Shown: positions 36,443-46,112 of the stretch, piece by piece
How positions within the stretch are numbered: position 1 is the first letter of the stretch
How the letters are laid out: each line of letters starts with the position of its first letter
Assembly (NCBI RefSeq): GCF_008802365.1
Contig: NZ_VZQZ01000003.1
Location: forward strand, 300,138-364,137
Length of the DNA: 64,000 bases
Reading direction: 5' to 3'
Source: Oryzomonas japonica
Lineage (GTDB): Bacteria > Desulfobacterota > Desulfuromonadia > Geobacterales > Pseudopelobacteraceae
Notes under the pieces: model-generated
The model's input: only the letters and a program-made list of their open reading frames with translations
Told to the model about the DNA's origin: nothing
The model's database searches: none
Program-made: the position numbers and the translations under genes

Positions 36443-36862
36443 TCACAGGTGGAGTTCCGGCTTGAGATGGGCGGGGGTAAAACTGGCGGCAATCTGCCAT
36501 CCCTTGCTTCTGTTCAGGACCGGCGCGAGTTTGCAGGCGATGTAGCCGATCAGTTGGGCTTCCTTCGGCAGTTCCGTGGCGATCCTGACGATCCGGAAAG
36601 CCACCAGGTCCCCGACCTCCGGGTAGCCCGGGGCATCGGCCATCGTGCAGCCCCATATTTCCTGAGTCCCATCGGGCTCGGCCAGACGAAGGCGGAAATA
36701 GCGTTCCCCCTCGCCGCCGCGCCGCCCCACGTCCACTACCAGGGCCGGGATCAATGCATTCAGCAGCAGGCGGTACCCCATGGTGCAGGCATGGGCAAAG
36801 GCGGCCTCGTTATCCGGGAAGCTCACCACTGGCTCTTGCTTTCTGCGAAACCAATCGAGCAT
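36443..36862 (-). CDS. Conserved hypothetical protein
   Basis: A 139-residue soluble protein opening MLDWFRRKQEPVVSFPDNEA, with a central beta-rich part (YFRLRLAEPDGTQEIWGCTM). No known family recognised. The ATG is preceded by AAGGTG. The gene is separated from the NtrC-type regulator upstream by a 177-base element with long terminal inverted repeats, which would be transcribed in its leader. Confidence 0.6.
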   Translation of the reverse strand: MLDWFRRKQEPVVSFPDNEAAFAHACTMGYRLLLNALIPALVVDVGRRGGEGERYFRLRLAEPDGTQEIWGCTMADAPGYPEVGDLVAFRIVRIATELPKEAQLIGYIACKLAPVLNRSKGWQIAASFTPAHLKPELHL

Positions 36863-36875
36863 GGAATCACCTTAC

Positions 36876-37052
36876 ACCTGAATCCGTGACGCCTGAACGG
36901 CTCCTCTCGCTTACCATGCCTCAGTCCTGGCATTGCCCGCGTCTCCACCACCATAGCGGAGGACGCACGGCAAAGCAGGCATGATACTGCATGGGCGGCG
37001 TTGGACTCCGGCATGACGCTCACTCTGCCGTTCAGGCGTCACGGATTCAGGT
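36876..37052. repeat. 177-base element bounded by 26-base perfect inverted repeats
   Basis: Left arm 36876-36901 (ACCTGAATCCGTGACGCCTG onward) is perfectly complementary to right arm 37027-37052. The 125-base interior contains further stems: TTGCC ... GGCAA around GCGTCTCC / GGAGGACGC. The right arm ends at the regulator's TAA stop and the left arm ends just before the ribosome site of the next gene, so the element fills the whole spacer. It could be a MITE-like insertion or a structured RNA. Confidence 0.7.
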
Positions 37053-38446
37053 TACAGATAGTCGTCCTTCTTGAGTCCGTACTTCTTGATCTTGCGATAG
37101 ATGGTGACCATGTTCATGCCCGCCTCGCGGGCTGCGGCATCGATGTTGCCCCCATGCTTTTTCAAAAGGCCCTTGAGCAGGTCGGCCTCGAAACGTTCCA
37201 GGGCGGCGTTGAAGGGAAGCTCTCCCGCCGTGGTGGCCGCCGCTAGGGGGATGCCGACCGGTTCGTGGCCGCTCTCCACAAACTGGTCCAGGGTTTCGCG
37301 GGAGATATACTCCTCGCCGACCATGGCCATACAGGCCTCGATCACGTTTTTCAACTGGCGGATGTTGCCGGGCCAGGCACAGGCGCACAGGGCCTGCATG
37401 GCCTCCTTGTCGAAACCTTTAACCACCGTGTCGAACTTCTGATTTTGCAGGGTGATGAAATGGGCCGCAAGCAGGGGGATGTCGTCGGTCCGCTCCCGCA
37501 GCGGCGGCAGATGGATATTGACCACGTTCAACCGGTAGTAAAGGTCTTCCCGGAAGGCCCCGCTTTTGACCGCTTCTTTCAGGTCCGAATTGGTGGCCGA
37601 CAGCACCCGCACGTCCACCCGGGTGGGGGTGGTCTCCCCCAGGCGGTTGAATTCCTTTTCCTGCAAAAAGCGTAGCAGTGTCTTCTGCACATTCATGGGC
37701 AGGTTGCCCACCTCGTCCAGGAAGAGGGTGCCGCCGTCGGCCGCCTCCAGAAGGCCGTGACGGTTTTCCTTGGCGCCGGTGAAGGCCCCCTTCTTGTAGC
37801 CGAACAGCTCGCTCTCCAAAAGGGTTTCGGGCAGGGCGCCGCAGTTGATGGCGATGAACTTGCGCTCGCGCCGAGGCGAGTTGTAATGGATGGCCTGGGC
37901 GATCAACTCCTTGCCGGTGCCGGATTCTCCGGTAATCAATACCGAGGTGTCGCGCACCGCCACCTTCTCGACCCGTTCCAGCACGCTTTTCAGACCGCCG
38001 GAGGCGCCGATGATGTTGTCGAAACAGAACTTGCCCTCCAGTTCGGCGCGCAGTTCCCGGTTTTCTTCCAGGAGCCGCGACTGTTGCAGGGCGTTCTTGA
38101 CCCGGTAGATCAGCTCTTCCGGCTCGAACGGCTTGGTCAGCATGTCGTAGGCCCCCTTGCGCAGGGCCTGGATCGACATGTCCACCGTGGCGTAGGCGGT
38201 GATCATGATCACTGGGATGTCCTTTTCCTTCTCCTTGGCCTTCTGGAGTACTTCAAGCCCGCTCATGCCGGGCATCTTGATGTCGGTGATGAGCAGGTCC
38301 CAGGCCCCGGGACGAAACTCTTCAATCGCCTTGAGCGGCGACGTGTAGGCGCGGGCCAGGTAACCGTTATCCAGGAGCACCTGCTCCATCATGCGGCACA
38401 GGCCTTCTTCGTTGTCGATCAGGAGGATGCGTTTTTTGTCGGCCAT
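37052..38446 (-). CDS. Sigma-54-dependent response regulator (NtrC family)
   Basis: A 464-residue activator: receiver domain (about 1-120) with phospho-acceptor Asp55 (LLITDIKMPGMSG), AAA+ domain (about 145-380) with Walker A GESGTGKE, the sigma-54 contact motif GAFTGA (YKKGAFTGAKENRHG), Walker B GTLFLDEVG, and a C-terminal Fis-type helix-turn-helix (GGNIDAAAREAGMNMVTIYR). The partner is the Cache kinase directly upstream on the same strand, 205 bases apart. Confidence 0.94.
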   Translation of the reverse strand: MADKKRILLIDNEEGLCRMMEQVLLDNGYLARAYTSPLKAIEEFRPGAWDLLITDIKMPGMSGLEVLQKAKEKEKDIPVIMITAYATVDMSIQALRKGAYDMLTKPFEPEELIYRVKNALQQSRLLEENRELRAELEGKFCFDNIIGASGGLKSVLERVEKVAVRDTSVLITGESGTGKELIAQAIHYNSPRRERKFIAINCGALPETLLESELFGYKKGAFTGAKENRHGLLEAADGGTLFLDEVGNLPMNVQKTLLRFLQEKEFNRLGETTPTRVDVRVLSATNSDLKEAVKSGAFREDLYYRLNVVNIHLPPLRERTDDIPLLAAHFITLQNQKFDTVVKGFDKEAMQALCACAWPGNIRQLKNVIEACMAMVGEEYISRETLDQFVESGHEPVGIPLAAATTAGELPFNAALERFEADLLKGLLKKHGGNIDAAAREAGMNMVTIYRKIKKYGLKKDDYL

Positions 38447-38485
38447 TTTTGCGTCGTTCCTTTTTTACGCCGGATAACACCATCT

Positions 38486-38514
38486 GCCACTGAGACACGG
38501 GGGCACAGAGAAAA
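38486..38514. repeat. Dispersed repeat copy (GCCACTGAGACAC type)
   Basis: GCCACTGAGACACGGGGGCA followed by CAGAGAAAA closely matches the two copies near 50310 and 50431, indicating an interspersed repeat family. Confidence 0.55.
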
Positions 38515-38537
38515 AAGTGAAACGTGAAACGTGAATG

Positions 38538-38630
38538 GTGAATCGTGAATGGTGAAAGATACAAACCCTGAAGCCGTCAGCCCCTCACTATTCGCTTTTC
38601 GCATTTAACTTTTCACCATTCACGATTCAC
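38538..38630. repeat. 20-base inverted repeat with GTGAATSG tandem units
   Basis: Left arm GTGAATCGTGAATGGTGAAA (38538-38557) is the exact reverse complement of 38611-38630. Short tandem units (GTGAAAC, GTGAATG) precede the left arm from 38518. It lies between the kinase stop and the regulator start on the minus strand, so the two genes' mRNA would contain a long hairpin. Confidence 0.75.
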
Positions 38631-38651
38631 GATTTTCTTTGAGATGTCCGC

Positions 38652-40607
38652 TTACAGTTCATCCCGTTCGATGGGCAGCGTTACGGTGACCGTGGTGCCC
38701 GTGTCCGGATCGCTTGCGATGCGGATCTCGCCGTGGTGCTGTTCGATGATCTGGCGGGTGATGGCCAGCCCCAGGCCGGTGCCGCGCTCCTTGGTGGTGT
38801 AAAACGGCTCGAAGATCTTCTCCAGGTTTTCGGCCGGGATGCCGCAGCCGCTGTCGCTGAATACCATGCGGACATGATCGGGGTCAACCGCTTCGGAGCG
38901 GATGGTGAGGGTGCCGCCGTCCGGCATGGCGCCGCCTGCGTTCAGGATCAGGTTGATGGCCACCTGGCGCATCTGGTCGCCGTCCAGATGGACCTTGGGC
39001 AGATCGGGGGCAAACTCGGTCCGGATGACCACGCCGCGCATGTCGGTGTGATTGGCGGCGAAATCCGTGATCTGTGCCAGGAGATCGTTCAGGTCAACCG
39101 GCTCCAGGCTCGGCCGGGGGGTCCGGGCATAGGAAAGCAGGTCCTGGACGATCTTCTTGCAGCGCTTGCTTTCGCGCTTGATCTCGTGGATGTATTTGTA
39201 GTTCGGGTCGTCCTCGGCCATCTTGCCTTCCAAGTAGCCGGCGTAGCCAAGGATCACACCCAGGGGGTTGTTGATCTCGTGGGCCACTCCCGATGAAAGG
39301 ATGCCCAGGGAGGCCATCTTACCGTGTTGGGCAAGGCTTGCCTCCATTTCCTTGTTGCGACGAATTATGTCGGTCATGCGGTTGAACACCCCGGCCAGTT
39401 CCGCCAGTTCGTCCTCCCCTTCAACCACCATCTTTTCCTCAAGGTTACCCCGTTTGACGCGCCGTATGACATCGATCATGTGGGTGATGGGGCTGGTGAT
39501 GATGGTTGAGGCCCGAAAGACCAGGACCACGGCGAATAGCCCCACCAGCAGGCTGAGGAGAACCATGCTGATCAGGATACGGTCCTTGATCTTGTTGGCC
39601 TCGTGGTAAAACTCATCCTCATAGGAACCGACCGCCACGATCCAGTCCCAGGGCTTGAAATACTCGTAACGCACGATCTTCATGCGCGGTTCGCTGTTGC
39701 TGACATTCTGCCAGGGATAACGGATCCAGCCGCTCTTCTTCCCGCACATCTCGCGGATAAAGGGGAAGCCGCTGGAGTCGCGGGCATCGATAAAATTCCT
39801 GCCCTCCGAGTCGGGATGGATGGTGAAGTTGCCTTTGCTGTCCATGCAGAAGATGTAGCCGGTGGAGCCGACCTTCTTGGCCTTGATCTTTTCCTTCAGC
39901 TCGGCAAAGGACTTGCGCTCGAAGGCCGCTTCGTCGTAGGTTTCCTCCAGATAACCGCCGGTGGCGATGATCCAGTCCCATTCCCGGAAATAACGGTAGG
40001 CGACGATCTTCTTGCGGGGGTATTTGTCGCCCAGGACGGCGTTGCGCCAGGGGTAGATGATGAACAGCACCTCACCCGGCTTGGACTGCCGGGCGGTTTC
40101 GCACATCTCGCGGATGAAGTAGCGTCCATTTTCATCCTTTTCGTTGTAGACGTTCTCCCCTTCGCGGGCGATGTGCACCTTCAGGTCGCCGCGGCTGGTC
40201 ATGGCATAGATGTAGCCGGTTTCCCCCACGTTGACCTTTTTTAGCGCGTCACGCGCTTCCCGCTTGGCTGTGGCCAGGTCGAACCGGCCCTGTTTGTACT
40301 GCTTGTGTTCGGATTCGACCAGGTTATAGGAGAGGTTGGTGAGGGTTGCCAGTTCGCTGTTGAAGTTCTTGATCTTGTCCTGTTTGTAGACCTGGAACTG
40401 CTGGTAATGGGAATTGAGCAGGTCGATAGTAAAGGCGGTGATGTGCTGCAGGTCATCCTTGCTGGTCTGGGTGACCCCCAGGTACGCCTGATGGTTGGCA
40501 ATATAGCCGATGACGCCGGCAACGATAAAGATCGGGCCGATCACCAGCGGCAGCACCAGCGCCAATAACTTCCAGCGCAGCTTGAATTTGCTGAGGAATT
40601 CCATCAT
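38652..40607 (-). CDS. Sensor histidine kinase with tandem Cache domains
   Basis: A 651-residue kinase: helix 1 (LLALVLPLVIGPIFIVAGVI, about 14-34), two consecutive Cache_2 units in the periplasm (VGETGYIYAMTSRGDLKVHI and VGSTGYIFCMDSKGNFTIHP, each followed by YPW and a GGY/VGSY end), helix 2 (ISMVLLSLLVGLFAVVLVF), HAMP, HisKA with His443 (SGVAHEINNPLGVILG), and an ATPase domain with SGCGIP and GTGLGLAI. A start at 40604 is equally possible; longer frames run into the divergent kinase gene. Ligands of such Cache pairs are often carboxylates. Confidence 0.92.
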   Translation of the reverse strand: MMEFLSKFKLRWKLLALVLPLVIGPIFIVAGVIGYIANHQAYLGVTQTSKDDLQHITAFTIDLLNSHYQQFQVYKQDKIKNFNSELATLTNLSYNLVESEHKQYKQGRFDLATAKREARDALKKVNVGETGYIYAMTSRGDLKVHIAREGENVYNEKDENGRYFIREMCETARQSKPGEVLFIIYPWRNAVLGDKYPRKKIVAYRYFREWDWIIATGGYLEETYDEAAFERKSFAELKEKIKAKKVGSTGYIFCMDSKGNFTIHPDSEGRNFIDARDSSGFPFIREMCGKKSGWIRYPWQNVSNSEPRMKIVRYEYFKPWDWIVAVGSYEDEFYHEANKIKDRILISMVLLSLLVGLFAVVLVFRASTIITSPITHMIDVIRRVKRGNLEEKMVVEGEDELAELAGVFNRMTDIIRRNKEMEASLAQHGKMASLGILSSGVAHEINNPLGVILGYAGYLEGKMAEDDPNYKYIHEIKRESKRCKKIVQDLLSYARTPRPSLEPVDLNDLLAQITDFAANHTDMRGVVIRTEFAPDLPKVHLDGDQMRQVAINLILNAGGAMPDGGTLTIRSEAVDPDHVRMVFSDSGCGIPAENLEKIFEPFYTTKERGTGLGLAITRQIIEQHHGEIRIASDPDTGTTVTVTLPIERDEL

Positions 40608-40682
40608 CACGCCCTTAAAGGTGTATACGGCATCCGCTTCCATGATATAATCGAATCCCGCCGGTAAATCAAGCGATGATGC

Positions 40683-40710
40683 TTGAGATATCATTTGTTT
40701 ATGATATAGT
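40683..40710 (+). promoter_or_regulatory. Candidate sigma-70 promoter of the REC-PAS kinase gene
   Basis: TTGAGA (40683-40688), 16-base spacer, TATAGT (40705-40710), 54 bases before the ATG at 40764. Confidence 0.4.
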
Positions 40711-40763
40711 CCCGCGTGAAAAATTACTATCGTCCAATTAAACCAACTTGTTCGTAGAGAAAT

Positions 40764-42392
40764 ATGCCTGAACCCATAATGACAATACTCGTCATTGATG
40801 ACGAACCGATGGTCCGCGAGTCGCTTGCAAGCTGTCTCGAAGACCAGGGCTATGTCGTGCTCCTGGCTCCCGACGGCTGCCAGGGGTTCGAAATCTGTTG
40901 CCGGCAGCGGCCATCCTTGGTCTTCACCGATCTCCGCATGCCGGTCATGGATGGTTTCGAGGTGGTGGAGCGGCTGACGCGGGAACTCCCCGAGATTCCG
41001 ATCGTCGCAATGTCCGGCGTGGGAGACGTCGGTGAAGCCATCCGGGCCATACGCCTTGGTGCCTGGGCATATATCACCAAGCCGATCACGAACCTGGATG
41101 AAATCACCATCACCATCGCGCGCGTGCTTGAGCGTGCCCGCCTGGTACGGGAAAACCTGGAATACCGCCACCGCCTCGAGCAACTCGTGGAGGAGCGGAC
41201 CCGGCAACTCAAGGAAAGCGAGCAGCGTTTTTATCAATTCTTTTTCCAACATGATGACGCCATCATCCTGTGTCGGCTCCCGGAGCTGGTCATCCTCGAT
41301 GCGAACCCCGCCTCGTCCAAGCTGTTCGGATACCCCTACCAGGAGATACTTGCCCGAAAGTTCCCGTTCTTCTTCGCAACGGCGGAACAGGGGGATTTGA
41401 TAGCGGGCCTGACGCACCTGACCGGAGAGTCGTTTTTTCTGAGGGAGCACCTCCCGGCAAAAGACTGCGCAGACGCAGAACTGATCGTATCCCTGAAGGC
41501 GTGGTCCATAACCCTCGGCAATGAGACGGTGCTCTACTGCTCATTGCGTAATGCAACCGAAAAAATCATGCTCGAAAAGCAGTTGCAGGACTCCCAGACG
41601 CGCCTGATCCAGGCGCACAAACTGGCATCCATCGGCATGCTGGCCTCGGGGATTGCCCACGAGATAAATAACCCCAACAACCTGATCGCTTTCAATACCG
41701 ACCTGTTGGCCGAGGTCTGGCGGGACTCCCTGCCGGTCCTTGCCGACTACTCCCACGTCCATCCCGGTTTTACCCTGGGGGGACTCCCTTTCGGGGAGGT
41801 CCCCGCCACCGCCGACCGTCTCTTCAAAGGTCTTGCCGACGGTTCCCGCCGCATCGACGCCATTGTGGGGCAGCTTAAACAATACTCTCGTCCCTGTGCG
41901 GCGGGGGGCGCAGGGGGGTGCGACATCAACCGGGCGGTCACCAGTGCCGTTACGCTGCTGGATCATCAGATAAAGCGCATAACCGACCGGTTCGAGCTCG
42001 AGCTGGCTCCCAATCTTCCGCCGGTGCGCGGGTATTCGCAACAGATCGAACAGGTCCTGATCAACCTGATCAGTAATGCCCTGCAGGCCTTGCCGGGGCG
42101 CGAACGGGGGATCGTGGTCAGTACGGCCAGGGATGGGGATCGCGGCGGGGGGGTAATAACCATTGCCGACGAGGGGAGGGGGATGACCCGCGAAACCCTC
42201 GCACACCTCACGGAACCGTTCTTCTCCACCAGGCACGAGTCCGGCGGAACCGGTCTGGGGCTCTCCATAAGCGACTCGATCCTGAGGGAGCACGGCGGTA
42301 CCCTGTGCTTCGAGAGTGAAGAGGGAAAGGGCACCCGCGCCATCATCCATTTACCGCCCTGCGTCGTGCAGGGGCAGGGGGCAATCCCATGA
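40764..42392 (+). CDS. Cytoplasmic REC-PAS-histidine kinase
   Basis: A 542-residue protein without membrane segments: receiver domain with Asp56 (LVFTDLRMPVMDG), a coiled-coil linker (RHRLEQLVEERTRQLKESEQ), a PAS domain (about 155-275), HisKA with His299 (SGIAHEINNPNNLIAF) and an ATPase domain (NLISNALQALPG, DEGRGM, GGTGLGLSIS). The N-terminal receiver means its kinase activity is probably set by another kinase, perhaps the divergent Cache kinase. Overlaps the next regulator gene by 4 bases. Confidence 0.92.
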   Translation: MPEPIMTILVIDDEPMVRESLASCLEDQGYVVLLAPDGCQGFEICCRQRPSLVFTDLRMPVMDGFEVVERLTRELPEIPIVAMSGVGDVGEAIRAIRLGAWAYITKPITNLDEITITIARVLERARLVRENLEYRHRLEQLVEERTRQLKESEQRFYQFFFQHDDAIILCRLPELVILDANPASSKLFGYPYQEILARKFPFFFATAEQGDLIAGLTHLTGESFFLREHLPAKDCADAELIVSLKAWSITLGNETVLYCSLRNATEKIMLEKQLQDSQTRLIQAHKLASIGMLASGIAHEINNPNNLIAFNTDLLAEVWRDSLPVLADYSHVHPGFTLGGLPFGEVPATADRLFKGLADGSRRIDAIVGQLKQYSRPCAAGGAGGCDINRAVTSAVTLLDHQIKRITDRFELELAPNLPPVRGYSQQIEQVLINLISNALQALPGRERGIVVSTARDGDRGGGVITIADEGRGMTRETLAHLTEPFFSTRHESGGTGLGLSISDSILREHGGTLCFESEEGKGTRAIIHLPPCVVQGQGAIP

Positions 42393-43801
42393 AAACGCCC
42401 GCCGAGGAACCTGCCATACTCCTGGTCGATGACGAAGAGGAGCTTCTGTTCAGCACCCGCCTGATCCTGCGCCGGGAAGGTTTTGCCAATGTCCTGACCC
42501 AGTCGGACAGCCGCCTGGTGGCGGCCATGCTTGACGAGCAACCGGTCGCCGTGTTGGTATTGGATATGACCATGCCCCATCTTTCCGGCCTGGATCTGCT
42601 CCGGCGGGTGAAGGAAACCCATCCCGGATTGCCGGTCGTGATGATGACGGCCGTCAATGACGTGGATACCGCGGTGGCCTGCATGCAGGCCGGGGCGGAC
42701 AACTACCTGGTCAAGCCGGTGGACCGCACCAGGCTGGTCGCCACGGTCGGGACCTGCTACGACCTTGGCCGTACCCGCACGGAGCTGGATCGCCTGCGCC
42801 GCCACCTGTCCGAAGGACAACTGGAGAACGAGGCGGTTTTCCGCGACATCATCACGGTTTCGCCCCGCATGCGCAGCATTTTTTTCTATCTCGAGTCGGT
42901 GGCCCCTTCGCGGCAGCCGGTGCTGATTACCGGCGAAACCGGCACCGGCAAGGAATTGGTCGCCCGCGTCATCCATACCCTGAGCGGGGGAGGAGGACCG
43001 TTTGTTGCGGTAAACCTGGCCGGCCTGGACGACACCATGTTCAGCGATACGCTTTTCGGCCACCAGCGGGGGGCCTTTACCGGCGCAGACCGGGCGCGGG
43101 AGGGGCTGGTCTGCCGGGCTGAGGCCGGGACGCTCTTTCTGGACGAGATCGGCGACTTGTCCCCCTCGTCCCAGGTCAAACTGCTACGCTTGTTGCAGGA
43201 AGGGGAGTACCTGCCTTTGGGGGCCGATACGCCCCGCATCTGTGAGGCCCGGATTGTCGTTGCCACCCATGTGGATCTGAAGGCCGGCATGGAATCGGGC
43301 CGTTTTCGCTCCGACCTCTATTACCGCCTCTGCGCCCATCATGTGGCGCTTCCCCCCCTGCGGGAGCGGCCGGAGGATATCCCGCTCCTGCTGGAACATT
43401 TCCTCGATAATGCCGCTCAGGCGCTCAACAAGGCTCGTCCGTCCGCCCCCCCGGAGTTGAGCCGCTATTTGGCCGCATATCGTTTTCCGGGCAATATCCG
43501 CGAACTTGAGGCCCTGGTACGGGATGCCGTGGCCCGGCACCCGGGCCACGGCATCCTCTCGCTGGAACCCTTTCTGGTCGCCATAAGCGGCGATCTTGCC
43601 CTTCCGCAGGATGAAGCGTCAAACGAGGAACGCTGCCATACCTGTCTTTTTAAGGACCGTTTTCCCACGTTGAAGGGCGCCGAAGAATACCTGATCGCCG
43701 AAGCGTTGCGGCTGGCCGGCGGTAATCAGCGCCTAGCCGCCTCATATCTCGGAATTACCCGCCAAGCCCTCAACAAACGTCTCTCCCGAGCGCCCGCGTA
43801 G
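42389..43801 (+). CDS. Sigma-54-dependent response regulator (NtrC family)
   Basis: A 470-residue activator coupled (ATGA) to the REC-PAS kinase. Receiver Asp59 (VLVLDMTMPHLSGLDL), AAA+ domain with Walker A GETGTGKE near 181, GAFTGA (HQRGAFTGADRAREG), Walker B GTLFLDEIGD, and a C-terminal Fis-type helix-turn-helix (GGNQRLAASYLGITRQALNK). The pre-GAFTGA segment NLAGLDDTMFSDTLFG departs from the usual NCAALPETLLESELFG but keeps key positions. Forms a cognate pair with the preceding kinase. Confidence 0.93.
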   Translation: MKTPAEEPAILLVDDEEELLFSTRLILRREGFANVLTQSDSRLVAAMLDEQPVAVLVLDMTMPHLSGLDLLRRVKETHPGLPVVMMTAVNDVDTAVACMQAGADNYLVKPVDRTRLVATVGTCYDLGRTRTELDRLRRHLSEGQLENEAVFRDIITVSPRMRSIFFYLESVAPSRQPVLITGETGTGKELVARVIHTLSGGGGPFVAVNLAGLDDTMFSDTLFGHQRGAFTGADRAREGLVCRAEAGTLFLDEIGDLSPSSQVKLLRLLQEGEYLPLGADTPRICEARIVVATHVDLKAGMESGRFRSDLYYRLCAHHVALPPLRERPEDIPLLLEHFLDNAAQALNKARPSAPPELSRYLAAYRFPGNIRELEALVRDAVARHPGHGILSLEPFLVAISGDLALPQDEASNEERCHTCLFKDRFPTLKGAEEYLIAEALRLAGGNQRLAASYLGITRQALNKRLSRAPA

Positions 43802-44116
43802 CTCTCTCCACCGCTGCCCGCGCAGCCGTTGTTACCCCGGCGACAATTATTGCATCAGTAATTTTTGTCGTTACCCCGCAAACGCCCCATCTACTGCGAT
43901 CAGCTCAGCTCTGCGGGCCGCCCTGTCAACTTGCGACGCAGGGGGCGGCACGGCGGTGCCTTTATAACATGCAGTAATATTTCGCTAAATCTGGTTCATC
44001 TCCTTGGCATGTGTCATGCTTTTTACCGGTGGAACTGCAATGGATGGAAGCCACAGAACATTTTCATTTTCGATGTTTGGCTGTCTATCAACGAATGCGC
44101 GGGAGGAACTAGCAGA
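43802..44116. other. Intergenic region before the Cache chemoreceptor
   Basis: A 315-base gap. AT-rich patches near 43845-43870 and 43960-43990 could hold a promoter for the chemoreceptor. No gene, no convincing riboswitch and no clear sigma-28 promoter were seen. Confidence 0.4.
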
Positions 44117-45757
44117 ATGAAAAGCTACAAACACTGGGGAATCTTTTCCAAGATCATGAGTCTGTCGTTGTTGACCTGGGTGATGCTGGCGCTGGCGGCG
44201 ACCTTTGCTCTGGTGCCGTATATCCGGGGGCTGGTCATGGATGAGAAAAAGGATATGGTTCGCTTTCTGGTTGAGGAGGCGTCGACCATCCTTGCCACCT
44301 ATCAAAAACAGGCCGAGGTGGGAATACTGACCCAGGAAGACGCCCGGAAACGGGCCGCCGCGGATATCAGGCAACTGCGTTACAACGGCAAGGAATACTT
44401 TTTCATCAGCGACCTCAATAATCGGCTGATAGCTCATCCGCTGCGCCCGGAAAACGAAGGCAAGGACATGAGTTCCTTCAAGGACGCCGACGGGAAGTTT
44501 ATGTACCAGGACTTCACCAAGGCGGCGTTGAGTGACAAAGGTGGCGGGTTTGTCAGTTATCGCCAGATCAAGCCATCGGCGAGCGAGCCGCTGCCGAAGC
44601 TCAGCTATACCAAACTTTTTAACCCGTGGGGCTGGGTGGTGGGAACCGGTATCTACATCGATGGCGTGGACGAGGATATGCGGCATGTGCAGTTCGGCAT
44701 CTGGACAGGCCTACTGGTGATCCTGGGGCTCAGCGTCCTTGTGGCCGGTTTGGTTTCCCGCTCCATCACCCGGCCGGTCAAAGAGGTGGTGGAAACCATC
44801 AAGGACATCGCCCAGGGCAAGGGTGACCTGACCAAGCGTCTGCCGATCAGCGGTAACAACGAGATCGGCGAACTGAGCGAATGGTTCAACACCTTTGTGA
44901 ACAAACTGCACGGGATCATCTCCCAGGTATCGGGCAGCGCCCTTCAGCTCTCCTCGTCCGCCAACGAACTGCAATCGACTTCAAAGGCGATGTCGCAAAG
45001 CGTGGGGAACCTTTCGTCCCAATCCACCTCGCTGGCCACGGCCGGGGAAGAGATGTCGGCCACCTCCTCGGATATTGCCGGCAACTGCCATCATGCAGCC
45101 ACCAATGCCGGCGGCGCTTTGGGCAAGGCTGCCGAGGGCGCCGAGGTTGTGAACCAGTCCATTGAGGTCATGCAGGCCATTGCCGAGCGTGTCAAGAACG
45201 CCGCCGATACGGTCGAGACGCTGGGCAACCGCTCCGATCAGATCGGCACGATCGTGGGCACCATCGAAGATATTGCCGACCAGACCAACCTGCTGGCCCT
45301 GAATGCCGCCATCGAGGCGGCCCGCGCCGGGGAGCAGGGGCGCGGTTTTGCCGTTGTGGCCGACGAGGTGCGCGCCCTTGCGGAGCGTACGACCCGCGCC
45401 ACCAAGGAAATCGGTGAGATGATCAAGGCGATCCAGAAGGAGACCCGGGGGGCGGTCCATACGATGGAGCAGAGTGTTGCCCAGGTCGAGCAGGGGAGCA
45501 CCCATGCCGCCGACTCCGGCAGATCGTTGCAGGAGATTCTTGTCATCATCACTGATGTGACCGAACAAATCAGCCAGATCGCCACGGCTGCCGAAGAACA
45601 GACGGCCACGACCCGGGAGATCAGCCACAACGTACTGAGTCTGAACGAACTGGCGCACCATAACAGCGCCGCGATCCAGGAAACCGCTGTAACTGCCAAC
45701 AATGTTTCGCAGCAGGCCGAGGAGTTGCAGCGGCTCGTAAACCAGTTCAAGCTGTAG
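44117..45757 (+). CDS. Methyl-accepting chemotaxis protein with Cache_2 sensor
   Basis: A 546-residue chemoreceptor: helix 1 (about 12-34), periplasmic Cache_2 domain (about 40-185; [20 protein letters not shown], then [17 protein letters not shown]), helix 2 (about 195-215), HAMP, and a signalling domain with the conserved tip [20 protein letters not shown] and [20 protein letters not shown]. The ATG at 44117 follows GGGAGG; the longer frame lacks a signal. It should pass ligand state to CheA/CheW, absent from the window. Confidence 0.94.
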   Translation: MKSYKHWGIFSKIMSLSLLTWVMLALAATFALVPYIRGLVMDEKKDMVRFLVEEASTILATYQKQAEVGILTQEDARKRAAADIRQLRYNGKEYFFISDLNNRLIAHPLRPENEGKDMSSFKDADGKFMYQDFTKAALSDKGGGFVSYRQIKPSASEPLPKLSYTKLFNPWGWVVGTGIYIDGVDEDMRHVQFGIWTGLLVILGLSVLVAGLVSRSITRPVKEVVETIKDIAQGKGDLTKRLPISGNNEIGELSEWFNTFVNKLHGIISQVSGSALQLSSSANELQSTSKAMSQSVGNLSSQSTSLATAGEEMSATSSDIAGNCHHAATNAGGALGKAAEGAEVVNQSIEVMQAIAERVKNAADTVETLGNRSDQIGTIVGTIEDIADQTNLLALNAAIEAARAGEQGRGFAVVADEVRALAERTTRATKEIGEMIKAIQKETRGAVHTMEQSVAQVEQGSTHAADSGRSLQEILVIITDVTEQISQIATAAEEQTATTREISHNVLSLNELAHHNSAAIQETAVTANNVSQQAEELQRLVNQFKL

Positions 45758-45773
45758 CACCCGGCCATCCATA

Positions 45774-46112
45774 ATGCGAGCCCATCGGAACGAAGGTAAG
45801 GTTTGTCAAGTCTCGCTGGAAGGCGAATGGACCGTTAATTCGGTTGCCGACCGGATCCCCTGGATCGCCCGGCAATCCCATCTGATTTCGGAGCAGGCCT
45901 TGCGCTTCAGCGAATTCTGTCCCGGTGCCAGGATAACCACCGAGATCGACCTGAGGGGCATCACGGCCCTGGACGAAAGTGGCCGCCGGATGTTGGTGAT
46001 GTGGCTGGGTCACCTTGATCATCGGGGGTTTAACCCGGTGATCCGACCAGCGAATAGGGGCTCTTTCCGGGATGTGGAGTGGAAATCCACACCGTCTGCC
46101 CCCGCCGATTGA
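45774..46112 (+). CDS. Small STAS-domain protein
   Basis: A 112-residue cytoplasmic protein 16 bases after the chemoreceptor stop. The central segment TEIDLRGITALDESGRRMLV and the following helix resemble the phosphorylatable D-x-S-G region of STAS domains (anti-sigma antagonist-like). It may relay or modulate output from the neighbouring receptor/kinase genes. Domain assignment is from motif only. Confidence 0.6.
   Translation: MRAHRNEGKVCQVSLEGEWTVNSVADRIPWIARQSHLISEQALRFSEFCPGARITTEIDLRGITALDESGRRMLVMWLGHLDHRGFNPVIRPANRGSFRDVEWKSTPSAPAD

Noticed and set aside
40608..41450. Long N-terminal extension of the Cache kinase frame
   Set aside because: It runs antisense through the divergent REC-PAS kinase; a good start exists at 40607 directly before the first membrane helix.
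43802..44116. Possible c-di-GMP (GEMM) riboswitch before the chemoreceptor
   Set aside because: The conserved GEMM core sequences were looked for by eye and not found.
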